Assembly: GCA_916700875.1 (NCBI GenBank)
Contig: CAKAKS010000067.1
Location: 9,017,591-9,081,590, forward strand
DNA from: Sebastes aleutianus
Taxonomy: Eukaryota > Chordata > Actinopteri > Perciformes > Sebastidae
Direction of reading: 5' to 3'
Length of the DNA stretch: 64,000 nucleotides
Positions 35,294 to 38,617 of this stretch are shown here, one piece after another (position 1 is the first letter of the stretch; each line of letters begins with the position of its first letter). The notes beneath the pieces are model-generated. The model was given only the letters and a program-made list of their open reading frames with translations, was not told the DNA's origin and ran no database searches. The translations under genes were made by a program, and so were the position numbers.

Positions 35294-37249
35294 CTGTGAC
35301 AATAGTCCGTTGCTGTCTGAGCCACTGTGCATGTGACGTGACGTGTGGCTCATGAGAAATTTGACCGCCACCGAATTGGCTATATCTGAGACTGATCAAG
35401 CGGCCGATCAAGCTGAAAATCAGCCGATCAATCGTTGCATCTCTAATAATAATATCCTATAGTATTATCATAAGGCGATGGTGGCTGGATACAACCAGAA
35501 CCATTAATCAAGATAGGTACCTCAGTATACACAGTTGGCAAAATATATGATGTTCACATATTTCTATAATCTCAAGGGTATGTATCATCATGTCGGCCAG
35601 CCCAAGTCATGCATGTAATGTGTACATTAGTTTTTTCATTAAAATTTTGTGAGGATGTTTTGCTACATTGCTCAGCCTAGGACATAATGAATCTGTCACC
35701 TCACCCTGCTTCTGCTGCTCTCTCATTACGGCCCATTATGATTCACAACTCATGCTCTATTTCTTCTCCTCATCAAACACATCAAACATTCCCATACTTC
35801 AATTTTTCCACATGGTGATAAAAGCCAAACTGCTAGGTCAGTGGGGCTTTGAGGCTGAGCGTGCTCAAATTGCATTTACATGCTCAAACACGTGGCAGAT
35901 CACAAGAAGGCAAAATATCTCAAAACCAACTCTGCTTTTTTCTTCTGCCTATCCACATCTGGCTAGGGAGACTTTTCACTCCTTAATAATGGCTTGTAAA
36001 TGGCAGAAATCCAAAAGTTTAAACTTAATCCAGTGTTGATCTTCTTCTAAATTCTCAGATAAGACCACCAGCGCCCAGCTTAGGGAATAAGCAGGAATCT
36101 GCCTCAAGTCTGAGACAGCCTCCTTGTAGTTTGGAAGCACTGGAAATTCAATCTGTAGAGTGATGAGATTGTGAGCCCAGAAGGATGTTTGGACCGAGCA
36201 CTTAGTGTTCAGATAACATCAGTGGCTACTTGGGATGTCTCAGACATAAAATGGACAGGCTGCAGGCTACACTCGTGTTCATGACATGGTTTTAAAAGAC
36301 ACTGATCTGGAAAACTCGAAAACCCAAAGCTACTCAGTTTGCAACGATATATAACAAACAAAAGCAGCAAATCTTCATATTTTGAGAAGCTGGAATGAGC
36401 TAATATTTAGCATTTTTTTCTTCATAAATTACTTTAACGATTAATCAATTATCAAAATAGTTGATAATAAATTGTCATAATGCAGCCCTAGTTATCTGTG
36501 TTTATTTCATTGCCCTAAACTGGAGATCTCAAACCATGAACCACTGAAAGCCATGAGGTTTTACTTCAGTAGCTCCGTTTACTCATTCTTCCCACAGCTG
36601 TGTTAAGTGAATCAGCTGACTGGGAATAACAACATCCACACTTTGTCTTGGGTTTTTCAATCTGTGTTTCACCCAATTTTCCAAAATAAAAGCACAGAGT
36701 ACTGACTGAAAGTTCACTTGTCAACAGATGCATCTGATGCAGGGCCGTAAACACCGTTGAAAACACTGAGGTCATGTCGTCAGTATTTATTTTGTTCATT
36801 TCCATTTTTCACACAAAGACACAATTCATTCAGGAGTGGGATGAATGCTGTGTATGTTTTCTCAAACTCAAGCTAATCTAAAAGGGATATTTATGGTGTT
36901 TACACCATAAAAAACACCCGTAATTAAATTACAGTTTAATTTTTTTTTTTTTTAACAACAAGAAAAGTTTCAAGAAGAAAAGTATGTTTAAAGGTGAATG
37001 ATTTTCACTGAATTCAAGCTGCACTGACAACTGGCTGAATCCTCCTTTTGTAGGCCCAATTCTGACTGTGGTTATGTAGAGGCTGACCTGTTCTTTCCTG
37101 GCCGGGGTGCTGTGTCCAGCGGCGGCGGGAAGCTGCTCCGGCTGGTTCTGAGGCGAGGTGGGTTCGGCTGCTTTGGCTTTCCCCTTCTCCGTCTCCTTGT
37201 TCTCCTGCGGCTGCTTGGCCTCCGAGTCGGCGCCTGATTCAGTTGTCAT
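660..37249 (-). CDS. epb41l3: Band 4.1-like protein 3 (4.1B/DAL-1), spliced, 3' end missing
   Basis: The gene encodes a membrane-skeleton adaptor. 4.1B links membrane proteins (for example Caspr/CADM family tails) through its FERM domain to spectrin-actin under the plasma membrane. Coding exons were set by reading the minus strand, matching the known 4.1B protein order and checking GT-AG sites and phase. They are 37088-37249, 32562-32705, 23175-23279, 22870-22912, 22680-22755, 22209-22427, 20315-20402, 17447-17599, 16067-16164, 14889-15064, 13235-13440, 12183-12767, 10219-10272, 8556-8591, 7175-7360, 6453-6515, 4642-5325 (3' end uncertain), 3784-3816 (uncertain), 2433-3557, 1855-1938 and 660-758. 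The sum is 4419 nt, 1473 codons, with no internal stop. The C-terminal-domain tail after THITK is off the left edge. 4.1B is favoured over 4.1N/G/R by the N-terminus, the hydrophobic exon 12 and the CTD peptide. The paralogue (a or b) is not resolved. Confidence 0.96.
1440..1700. repeat. Diverged dispersed repeat, relative of 58870-59050
   Basis: The stretch shares the order of blocks (a GTGGAGCATTTAGC block, CCAGATAATTCC, GGTGGACACAAACA, CTCTAAATGA) with 58870-59050. This is an intronic transposon relic. Nothing else stands out in the intron 759-1854. Confidence 0.6.
1855..1938 (-). CDS. epb41l3: epb41l3 CDS exon 20: entry to C-terminal domain
   Basis: The 84-nt exon encodes SLDVVEVGTKEMPVVHTETK then TITYESAE. 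Human 4.1B has KEVPVVHTETKTITYESSQ here. The acceptor is CCATTAG and the donor is GAG|GTACAA. Phase 0 to 0. It leads into the CTD that binds NuMA-, FKBP- and receptor-type partners in the 4.1 family. Confidence 0.94.
2433..3557 (-). CDS. epb41l3: epb41l3 CDS exon 19: 375-codon Glu-rich exon
   Basis: The 1125-nt exon has acceptor ATTCACAG and donor GAG|GTAACC, phase 0 to 0. It begins TSTEPEEKAVVATETEAVPV. A more hydrophobic part, TTAAAKAVLVHMTAELTVRA, follows, then long Glu/Asp-rich tracts with repeated YYxxx peptides (EKYYHAQMDSSEDE, DKYYNKVIASEEE). It has FRFTVAPVYIRDW and the KRVQF motif (2877-2891). It looks intrinsically disordered. I do not recall the exon in mammalian 4.1B. The open frame, good splice sites, matching phase and protein-like composition make it real coding sequence. 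The frame runs on past the donor to 2253, which I take as intron. Confidence 0.85.
3784..3816 (-). CDS. epb41l3: Possible 33-nt microexon of epb41l3
   Basis: Between exons 17 and 19 the minus strand has acceptor CCCATCAG, eleven in-frame codons STLGWVSSSEK, and donor AAG|GTGACC, phase 0 to 0. Position, signals and phase fit a cassette microexon, but I know no matching peptide, so it may be chance. Confidence 0.3.
3817..4641. other. Intron without recognisable features
   Basis: Purine-rich intronic sequence. No splice-flanked coding segment, RNA gene or clear repeat was recognised on either strand. Confidence 0.5.
4642..5325 (-). CDS. epb41l3: epb41l3 CDS exon 17: long acidic exon with AKAP-like helix
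   Basis: An open frame of about 228 codons starts after acceptor GTCTCCCCAG at 5326 in the right phase. It begins AAGYLVKYVVDSIATDLV, an amphipathic helix that fits the PKA RII-binding signature (5275-5310), and continues as a Glu/Lys/Thr-rich stretch with many acidic-kinase sites. I do not recall this exon in mammalian 4.1B, so it may be fish-specific or from long neuronal isoforms. The 3' end is unsettled: a weak phase-0 donor GTG|GTACTG at 4642, an earlier GAA|GTAAAA, or read-through to a TAA at 4624-4626 giving an alternative terminal exon. Confidence 0.75.
5782..6249. mobile_element. hAT-type MITE with exact 8-bp target duplication
   Basis: The 468-bp element starts TAGGGGTGGG and ends CCCACCCCTA. 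It is flanked on both sides by ATTTCAAG (5774-5781 and 6250-6257), an exact 8-bp duplication as made by hAT transposases. The inside is rich in ATCG-type palindromic pieces (CGATA, TATCG) and codes for nothing. It sits in the intron between exons 16 and 17. Confidence 0.88.
6453..6515 (-). CDS. epb41l3: epb41l3 CDS exon 16: 63-nt acidic cassette
   Basis: It encodes TKDEQPAGGEAKEEVELKAT plus E. The TK at the start matches the start of the next mammalian 4.1B exon, and the rest has diverged. The acceptor is CTTTAG and the donor is GAG|GTAAAC. Phase 0 to 0. Confidence 0.82.
6516..7174. other. Intron without recognisable features
   Basis: No coding, RNA or repeat signal was recognised. Confidence 0.5.
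7175..7360 (-). CDS. epb41l3: epb41l3 CDS exon 15: spectrin/actin-binding region
   Basis: The 186-nt exon encodes EELVKHQTNISELKRSFLET, then TEWEKRLSSSPARSP and APMIEPLEPED. KHQTNISELKR-FLE and EWEKRLS..P are signature peptides of the region corresponding to the spectrin-actin-binding segment of 4.1 proteins. The acceptor is CTGTAG and the donor is GAT|GTAAGC. The exon is GC-rich against AT-rich introns. Confidence 0.94.
7361..8555. other. Intron without recognisable features
   Basis: Ordinary intronic sequence between exons 14 and 15. A few short open frames exist but none has splice signals or family similarity. Confidence 0.5.
8556..8591 (-). CDS. epb41l3: epb41l3 CDS exon 14: 36-nt microexon
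   Basis: It encodes SDADEDSEMRTQ, the counterpart of SDQEEDAELKAQ in mammalian 4.1B. The acceptor is TTGTCAG and the donor is CAG|GTACAC. Twelve codons, phase 0 to 0, so it can be skipped without a frame change. Confidence 0.88.
8783..9144. mobile_element. Palindromic fold-back MITE
   Basis: The two ends, GAGAGGCGAAGTCCC... and the inverted ...GACTTCGCCTCTC, are complementary over a long distance. CCTTCCGGTG, ATGGGACCTTATTTTGGA and GTCAAC also reappear inverted near the right end. The element is about 360 bp and would fold into a hairpin. No transposase frame. It lies in the intron between exons 13 and 14. Confidence 0.8.
9145..10218. other. Intron, no clear feature
   Basis: AT-rich intronic sequence between the fold-back MITE and exon 13. 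No gene recognised. Confidence 0.45.
10219..10272 (-). CDS. epb41l3: epb41l3 CDS exon 13: 54-nt cassette exon
   Basis: It encodes TDSEQTDFAFDGEMTATE, which lines up with TDSERTDTAADGETTATE in 4.1B. The acceptor is TGACAG-like after a short pyrimidine tract and the donor is GAG|GTTTGT. It is 54 nt, phase 0 to 0, acidic and probably alternatively included. Confidence 0.9.
11111..11703. mobile_element. MITE with TAAGG(C)CGCTTTCACAAGCC ends
   Basis: The left end, TAAGGCCGCTTTCACAAGCC, returns inverted at the right end as GGCTTGTGAAAGCGCCTTA. The element is about 590 bp, non-coding, of a type common in fish introns. It lies between exons 12 and 13. The rest of that intron shows nothing further. 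Confidence 0.82.
12183..12767 (-). CDS. epb41l3: epb41l3 CDS exon 12: conserved exon with hydrophobic hairpin
   Basis: The exon has 195 codons, phase 0 to 0, with acceptor CCCATCAG and donor GAG|GTGTGT. In order it holds a Ser/Pro stretch; basic RRRRRESTRKR; a charged, probably helical part (QALADRKAALLDEQVLLLSA); FSLHLPDLSSFLDEDGYISF; and SPSLIPCFLFIFFFLL continuing through SVPYALTLSFPLALCLCYLE, about 35 hydrophobic residues (626-660 of the full model). The long human 4.1B isoform carries a nearly identical hydrophobic block, so this is an alternatively spliced, conserved exon. The segment could form a re-entrant or paired membrane helix. Base composition is clearly richer in GC than its surroundings. 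Confidence 0.93.
12768..13234. other. Intron between exons 11 and 12
   Basis: Short intron with a small (AC)n run at about 12849-12860. On the minus strand the part next to exon 12 is pyrimidine-rich, as expected before an acceptor. Nothing else seen. Confidence 0.5.
13235..13440 (-). CDS. epb41l3: epb41l3 CDS exon 11: U2 linker
   Basis: The 206-nt exon is identified by ENHETLMKDS and by DIITTVTTEKKAEEE, which match the 4.1B linker after SLDG. The rest is acidic and low in complexity. The acceptor is CCTCCAG and the donor is AAG|GTAAAC. It restores phase 0, and every proposed exon after it is phase 0 at both ends. Confidence 0.93.
13920..14720. repeat. Relic of a dispersed repeat related to 62160-62410
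   Basis: Pieces such as CTAAAATACATTTTTTCTGC, GTCCACAGC, and ACCCCACTTCAAAAAATCCG followed by an AACCAACCCTTT-type end correspond to blocks at 62220-62400. CAGCATGCTCCCAGTTTGGA at 14140 appears inverted at 62303-62322. The stretch is a rearranged transposon relic in the intron between exons 10 and 11. Confidence 0.55.
14889..15064 (-). CDS. epb41l3: epb41l3 CDS exon 10: FERM-adjacent (FA) region
   Basis: The 176-nt exon encodes LVSPEAPPKKFLSLGSKFRY, then SGRTQAQTRRASSQIIRPAP, then ERSASKRYNMSRSLDG. This is the FA region, which in 4.1 proteins is a target of regulatory phosphorylation; the RRAS and KRYNMSRS serines are the obvious basophilic-kinase sites. The fish sequence has SSQIIRPAPLF where human has SALIDRPAPYF. 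The donor is G|GTGAGG. Confidence 0.96.
15548..15993. mobile_element. MITE with AGAGGACCTATTATGCT ends
   Basis: The left end TTAAAGAGGACCTATTATGC is repeated inverted at the right end as AGCATAATAGGTCCTCTTAA. The element is about 445 bp, non-coding, in the intron between exons 9 and 10. This is one of the most familiar percomorph MITE types. Confidence 0.87.
16067..16164 (-). CDS. epb41l3: epb41l3 CDS exon 9: FERM F3 C-terminal helix
   Basis: The 98-nt exon encodes FEQFESTIGFKLPNHRAAKR then LWKVCVEHHTFFR, the end of the F3 lobe. The peptide is essentially identical to mammalian 4.1B. It ends in phase 2 with donor AG|GTAAGA. Confidence 0.97.
16447..16895 (+). mobile_element. hAT transposon relic, copy 1
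   Basis: It shares a chain of blocks with 34050-34480: GGGCATACACC, ATTACATTACTT, AGAAATAAAACCCA, CCCACGTTCATCA, GAGAGAGTTG, GGTGTCAAAG, TTTTGGTATGAAGCCATG. An ATG at 16744 opens MAEELVSKGKA before the frame breaks. The MAE-LVSK start and following WQYF-like context recall the BED-finger N-terminus of hAT transposases, so I read this as a decayed 5' part of such an element. Known family feature plus inference. Confidence 0.6.
16972..17187. repeat. Left end of a common fish MITE, copy 1
   Basis: It starts TTAAAGGAATAGTTCAACAT and is near identical over about 215 bp to 18924-19147, including CTCATTCGCCTCCTTGCCAA and GCCAGCAGCTGG. Only the left half is here; no matching inverted end is seen before exon 8. 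Confidence 0.8.
17447..17599 (-). CDS. epb41l3: epb41l3 CDS exon 8: FERM F3 (PH-like) lobe
   Basis: This is a 153-nt exon, phase 0 to 0. It starts DSEGVEIMLGVCSSGLLIYR and runs through LRINRFAWPKILKISYKRN to FYIKIRPGE. It is the beta-sandwich of the PTB/PH-like F3 lobe, which in 4.1 proteins contacts p55/MPP-type partners and calmodulin. The acceptor is TTCCCAG. A short (AC)n run lies in the intron just upstream at 17604-17627. Confidence 0.97.
18924..20046. mobile_element. Composite MITE with inner low-complexity insertion
   Basis: The left end TTAAAGGAATAGTTCAACAT (18925) pairs with the inverted right end ATGTTGAACTATGCCTTTAA (20025-20044). The usual inner blocks (AGCCAGCAGCTGG, CCTGTTTCCAGTCTTTATGC) are at the two flanks. 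Between about 19145 and 19690 the usual body is replaced by A/T-rich AACTAAA-type repeats in both orientations, which looks like a second insertion. Located in the intron between exons 7 and 8. Confidence 0.75.
20315..20402 (-). CDS. epb41l3: epb41l3 CDS exon 7: FERM F2 lobe end
   Basis: The 88-nt exon encodes GMTPAEAEIHFLENAKKLSM then YGVDLHHAK, the last helices of F2 and the link to F3. The acceptor is TATCAG and the donor is AAG|GTAACA. This peptide is among the most conserved of the 4.1 family. Confidence 0.97.
21594..21885. repeat. GGGCTGCAAC / CGATTAAT family repeat
   Basis: Member of a family recognisable by GGGCTGCAAC-, AACGATTATTTTC, GTTTGGTCTATAAAATGTC, CTTGTTTTGTCC, AAGATATTCAGTTTAC and a closing CGATTAATCAATTATCAAA. 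This is the best preserved copy in the window; others are listed separately. Non-coding. Confidence 0.75.
22209..22427 (-). CDS. epb41l3: epb41l3 CDS exon 6: FERM F2 lobe
   Basis: The 219-nt exon encodes the helical F2 lobe. It runs from YYLCLQLRDDVVSGRLPCSF through LGSYTVQSELGDYDPEE to FAPNQTKELEEKVMELHKTY. Spacing and sequence follow 4.1B/4.1N almost without gaps. The donor AA|GTTAGT leaves phase 2, completed as Lys by the next exon. Confidence 0.97.
22680..22755 (-). CDS. epb41l3: epb41l3 CDS exon 5: end of FERM F1, start of F2
   Basis: The 76-nt exon encodes GPWSFAFNVKFYPPDPAQL then TEDIT, the F1-F2 hinge, where FYPPDPAQL is diagnostic of the 4.1 group. It ends in phase 2 with donor AG|GTGAGT. 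Confidence 0.96.
22870..22912 (-). CDS. epb41l3: epb41l3 CDS exon 4: FERM F1 lobe (43 nt)
   Basis: This small exon encodes NWLDPSKELKKQIR, the conserved WLD segment of F1, and ends in phase 1. The acceptor is TTCTGCAG or similar and the donor is GGA|GTAAGT. The length of 43 nt is what I recall for 4.1 genes. Confidence 0.95.
23175..23279 (-). CDS. epb41l3: epb41l3 CDS exon 3: FERM F1 lobe
   Basis: This is the 105-nt, 35-codon exon usual for the family. It contains KGQVLFDKICDHLNLLERD and YFGITHRD, the F1 helix and strand that carry the near-invariant NLLE-DYFG motif of 4.1 proteins. The acceptor is CTCACAG and the donor is ACG|GTAAAG. Phase 0 to 0. Confidence 0.96.
25735..26040. repeat. CGATTAAT-family repeat copy
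   Basis: It shows ACAATTATTTTCATTATC near the left, CTTGTTTGTCC, AAAGATATTCAGTATGC, GGAGAAGCTGCAACCAGA and the closing GCAGATTAATTTGCTG...TTGTTGCAGCTCTA. Same family as 21594-21885. Confidence 0.7.
26880..27170. mobile_element. hAT-like MITE relic (TCGACTAA-rich)
   Basis: The stretch is full of TCGACTAA and CGATTA words in both orientations and ends GGGGGCAGCCCTAG, the usual CTAGGGCTG terminus. The left terminus is decayed. Confidence 0.55.
27595..28075. repeat. Dispersed repeat, copy 1 (see 37845-38265)
   Basis: Shared blocks with 37845-38265 include GAATGTCTGTCATCATATTT, GTGAAAATGTTGTTTTTGAA, AAATATGGATTG, GTTGACTTTTTGACTTTACA and GGAGTTATT.GAAATGTTTG. Both are in introns of this gene, about 10 kb apart. 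Family unknown to me. Confidence 0.75.
27885..27968. repeat. Imperfect (TTA)n microsatellite
   Basis: Runs of TTATTATTA broken by TTAGTA and TTTTC. It sits inside the dispersed repeat at 27595-28075 and is absent from the copy at 37845-38265. Confidence 0.85.
28260..28480. repeat. CGATTAAT-family repeat copy, decayed
   Basis: CGATTAATAACCATTTAATA, AAAATGTCAGATAATAG, TTTCCCATTGCCCAAGG and AGTTTTGTCCGA follow the family order but with many changes. Confidence 0.55.
30419..30462. repeat. (GGA)n microsatellite
   Basis: A nearly pure run of about 14 GAG/GGA triplets. It makes a spurious poly-arginine frame on the plus strand that should not be taken as a gene. Confidence 0.95.
30824..30875 (+). 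repeat. Short local duplication (partner 31335-31380)
   Basis: CAAAGCAATTTGACACAAT, AAATGTGCAGTGAAATCCA and following bases occur again about 510 bp downstream in the same orientation. Confidence 0.7.
31015..31215 (+). repeat. Dispersed repeat, copy 1 (partner 35725-35960)
   Basis: Matching blocks are CCCATTATGATT, ACTCATGCTCT, CCATAT/CTT.AATTTTTCCACAT, GTGATAAAAGCCA and a CATTTACA block. Orientation is the same. Confidence 0.65.
31683..32083. mobile_element. hAT-like MITE with AGGGCTGCA ends
   Basis: It starts TTAGGGCTGCATGACAATTT and ends in the inverse, AATTGTGCAGCCC. Inner CACGATTATCC and GATCACGATTAATATTC are also roughly inverse. No clear target duplication. It is followed by unique DNA up to exon 2. 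Confidence 0.72.
32562..32705 (-). CDS. epb41l3: epb41l3 CDS exon 2: headpiece end and start of FERM F1
   Basis: This exon has 48 codons, phase 0 at both ends, with acceptor TTCTCAG and donor GAG|GTGAGA. It holds the SRLSRSPLKGVKKVK stretch, a basic, serine-rich segment typical of 4.1B. MECKVTMLDGSDFTLNVE follows, the first beta strands of the ubiquitin-like F1 lobe. Mammalian 4.1B has QCKVILLDGSEYTCDVE at this place. Confidence 0.95.
34048..34480 (+). mobile_element. hAT transposon relic, copy 2
   Basis: Partner of 16447-16895 and in the same orientation. The blocks CAGTATTTGGGCATACACCA, AGAAATAAAACCCA, GAGAGAGTTGACAGACAAG, TTTGGTGTCAAAGCGAAAAG and TTTTGGTATGAAGCCATG match. It continues right to CCGGTGTT and TAACCGGTG pieces near 34640-34670, possibly the other terminus. 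The ATG of copy 1 is not kept. Confidence 0.6.
35232..35293. repeat. (GT)n microsatellite
   Basis: An unbroken run of about 30 GT units. The reverse strand gives a meaningless (HT)n frame. Confidence 0.97.
36290..36490. repeat. CGATTAAT-family repeat copy
   Basis: AACCCAAAGCTACTCAGTTT, GCAGCAAATCTTCATATTTT, GAGAAGCTGGAATGAG, AACGATTAATCAATTATCAA and the terminal GCAGCCCTAG place it in the family; the left part is lost. Confidence 0.65.
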
Positions 37250-37260
37250 GGTAAATCACG
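37088..37260 (-). CDS. epb41l3: epb41l3 exon 1 of CDS: start codon and variable headpiece
   Basis: The acceptor CTACAG lies at 37261-37266. An 11-nt untranslated stretch is followed by ATG at 37247-37249 in a good context (ACCATGA, A at -3). The 54 codons begin MTTESGADSEAKQ, closely like the 4.1B N-terminus, and contain the conserved AAGHSTPARKE. The donor after CAG at 37088 is GTCAGC. The exon encodes the unstructured headpiece in front of the FERM domain, which differs most between 4.1 paralogues. Confidence 0.95.
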
Positions 37261-37589
37261 CTGTAGAGGGGGAAAGAGGAGGGTCAAAAGGAAAACTGGA
37301 TGAGTCAGCTGACTGGTTATGAATTGATCTACTGTCGCTTTTCAGCCCTGTGTAATGTAATGATAAGCTCCTCTCTCTGATGCAAATGCAGAGATGTGGA
37401 TATTGTTTGACAGCAGAATAAAAGTGAAATTAGTGTAAGTGGCTTCAGTGCACTCAAGTCCTGTTCAACAATCTCAGGAGTGTCAGCAGCTGATAATGTA
37501 AAGTGCTTAGACTGCTGGTGCCCTGATCCACAATTTCTACAATATACTCTATGTCTTCTTGCATAAACCAGCTCAAAACAGTCTCACCG

Positions 37590-37818
37590 AAGGCTGCAAC
37601 GAAGGATTATTTTCATTATCGATTTTCTCTGTTAATCGTTTGGTCTGTAAAATGTCAGAAAACATGTACTGTATGTCACAATTTTCCCCAATACAACCTT
37701 ACGTCTTGTTTTGTCCAAACCTAAAAAGATATTCAGTTTACGATGGTATAAAACAGAGAAAAGCAGCACATCCTGACATTGGAGAAGCTGCAACCAGAGA
37801 ATATTCAGCATTTTAGTT
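37590..37818. repeat. CGATTAAT-family repeat copy
   Basis: GGCTGCAACGAAGGATTATT, GTTTGGTCTGTAAAATGTCA, CTTGTTTTGTCC, AAAGATATTCAGTTTACGA and GGAGAAGCTGCAACCAGA in family order. It lies only about 330 bp upstream of the ATG exon. Confidence 0.75.
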
Positions 37819-37844
37819 AGTGCTGTACCAAATGTCATATTGAG

Positions 37845-38265
37845 GTTTTTGAATGAGGCTTTGAATGTCTGTCATCATATTTAATGAAGTCATCACCATA
37901 AAAAAAAAAAAATCCTCAAACAATATACTCAATTTGAATAATTTGATTTATCGGAATTAAAAGAGTTTTTTTTATTTCATCAACTTTCTTTAATGAATAT
38001 AACTCATCAGTTCGTGCCTCACTTTGTGTGTGGCAACCAGCACAGCAAACCGATTTTGACCGCGGTGAAAATGTTGTTTTTGAAAGGCTAAACGCCATCA
38101 AATATGGATTGCGTTAGATAAAAATATGAGGTGAATTTTGGAAATAAATACATCTATCTTTTTTCAATAAATGTTGACTTTTGACTTTACAACTCGCTGG
38201 AGTTATTGGAAATGTTTGAATCACACGAGTCAGAAACAATCCTACACAGCCGCCACTGGAGACAA
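37845..38265. repeat. Dispersed repeat, copy 2 (see 27595-28075)
   Basis: Same blocks in the same order and orientation as copy 1, without the (TTA)n expansion. Confidence 0.75.
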
Positions 38266-38602
38266 GAAGAAGCCCTGCAAACAACCATCCAAAGTATCTG
38301 AACGGCACCAGTACACGTCTTTCATAGCATGACCTTCTCCCTCTGTGAATAGCAGCATACCAGCGACAGATGCCGTCCCAAGGGCCTAAAACTGGGTAAA
38401 GAGAGGAAACATCTAATGGTCAGTTTTGCCAAACGAAGATGACAGATAGGACGGATCTCACTGGGGGCCCCTGTGCTAGCCGTACCCACAGGCTTTGACA
38501 TTGGGATGTGGGGTTTGGAGGGCGTGTGTGCGGGACAGCAGCATACTGGGGTTTGTAGTATGGATGCCTGTCATTCTGTTGTTGGCCTGCTTCTCCCTGA
38601 GC

Positions 38603-38617
38603 TCTATTTATAGGGCC
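38603..38617 (-). promoter_or_regulatory. TATA-like element upstream of the ATG exon
   Basis: The minus strand reads CCCTATAAATAGAGC, a close match to a TATA box, about 1.35 kb upstream of the ATG exon and followed by GGGAGAAGC. It could serve an internal promoter. No donor-bearing first exon was pinned down, so this is only a candidate. Confidence 0.2.

Larger units (their letters stand above)
32706..37087. other. Intron between CDS exons 1 and 2 (about 4.4 kb)
   Basis: No exon recognised. Besides the repeats listed (34048-34480, 35232-35293, 35725-35960, 36290-36490), the stretch 34910-35600 has relics with CGATCAAT and GCGATGG-type pieces that I cannot assign. Confidence 0.5.

Noticed and set aside
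35064..35411. 115-codon minus-strand frame with (HT)n
   Set aside because: Translation of a (GT)n microsatellite inside an intron.
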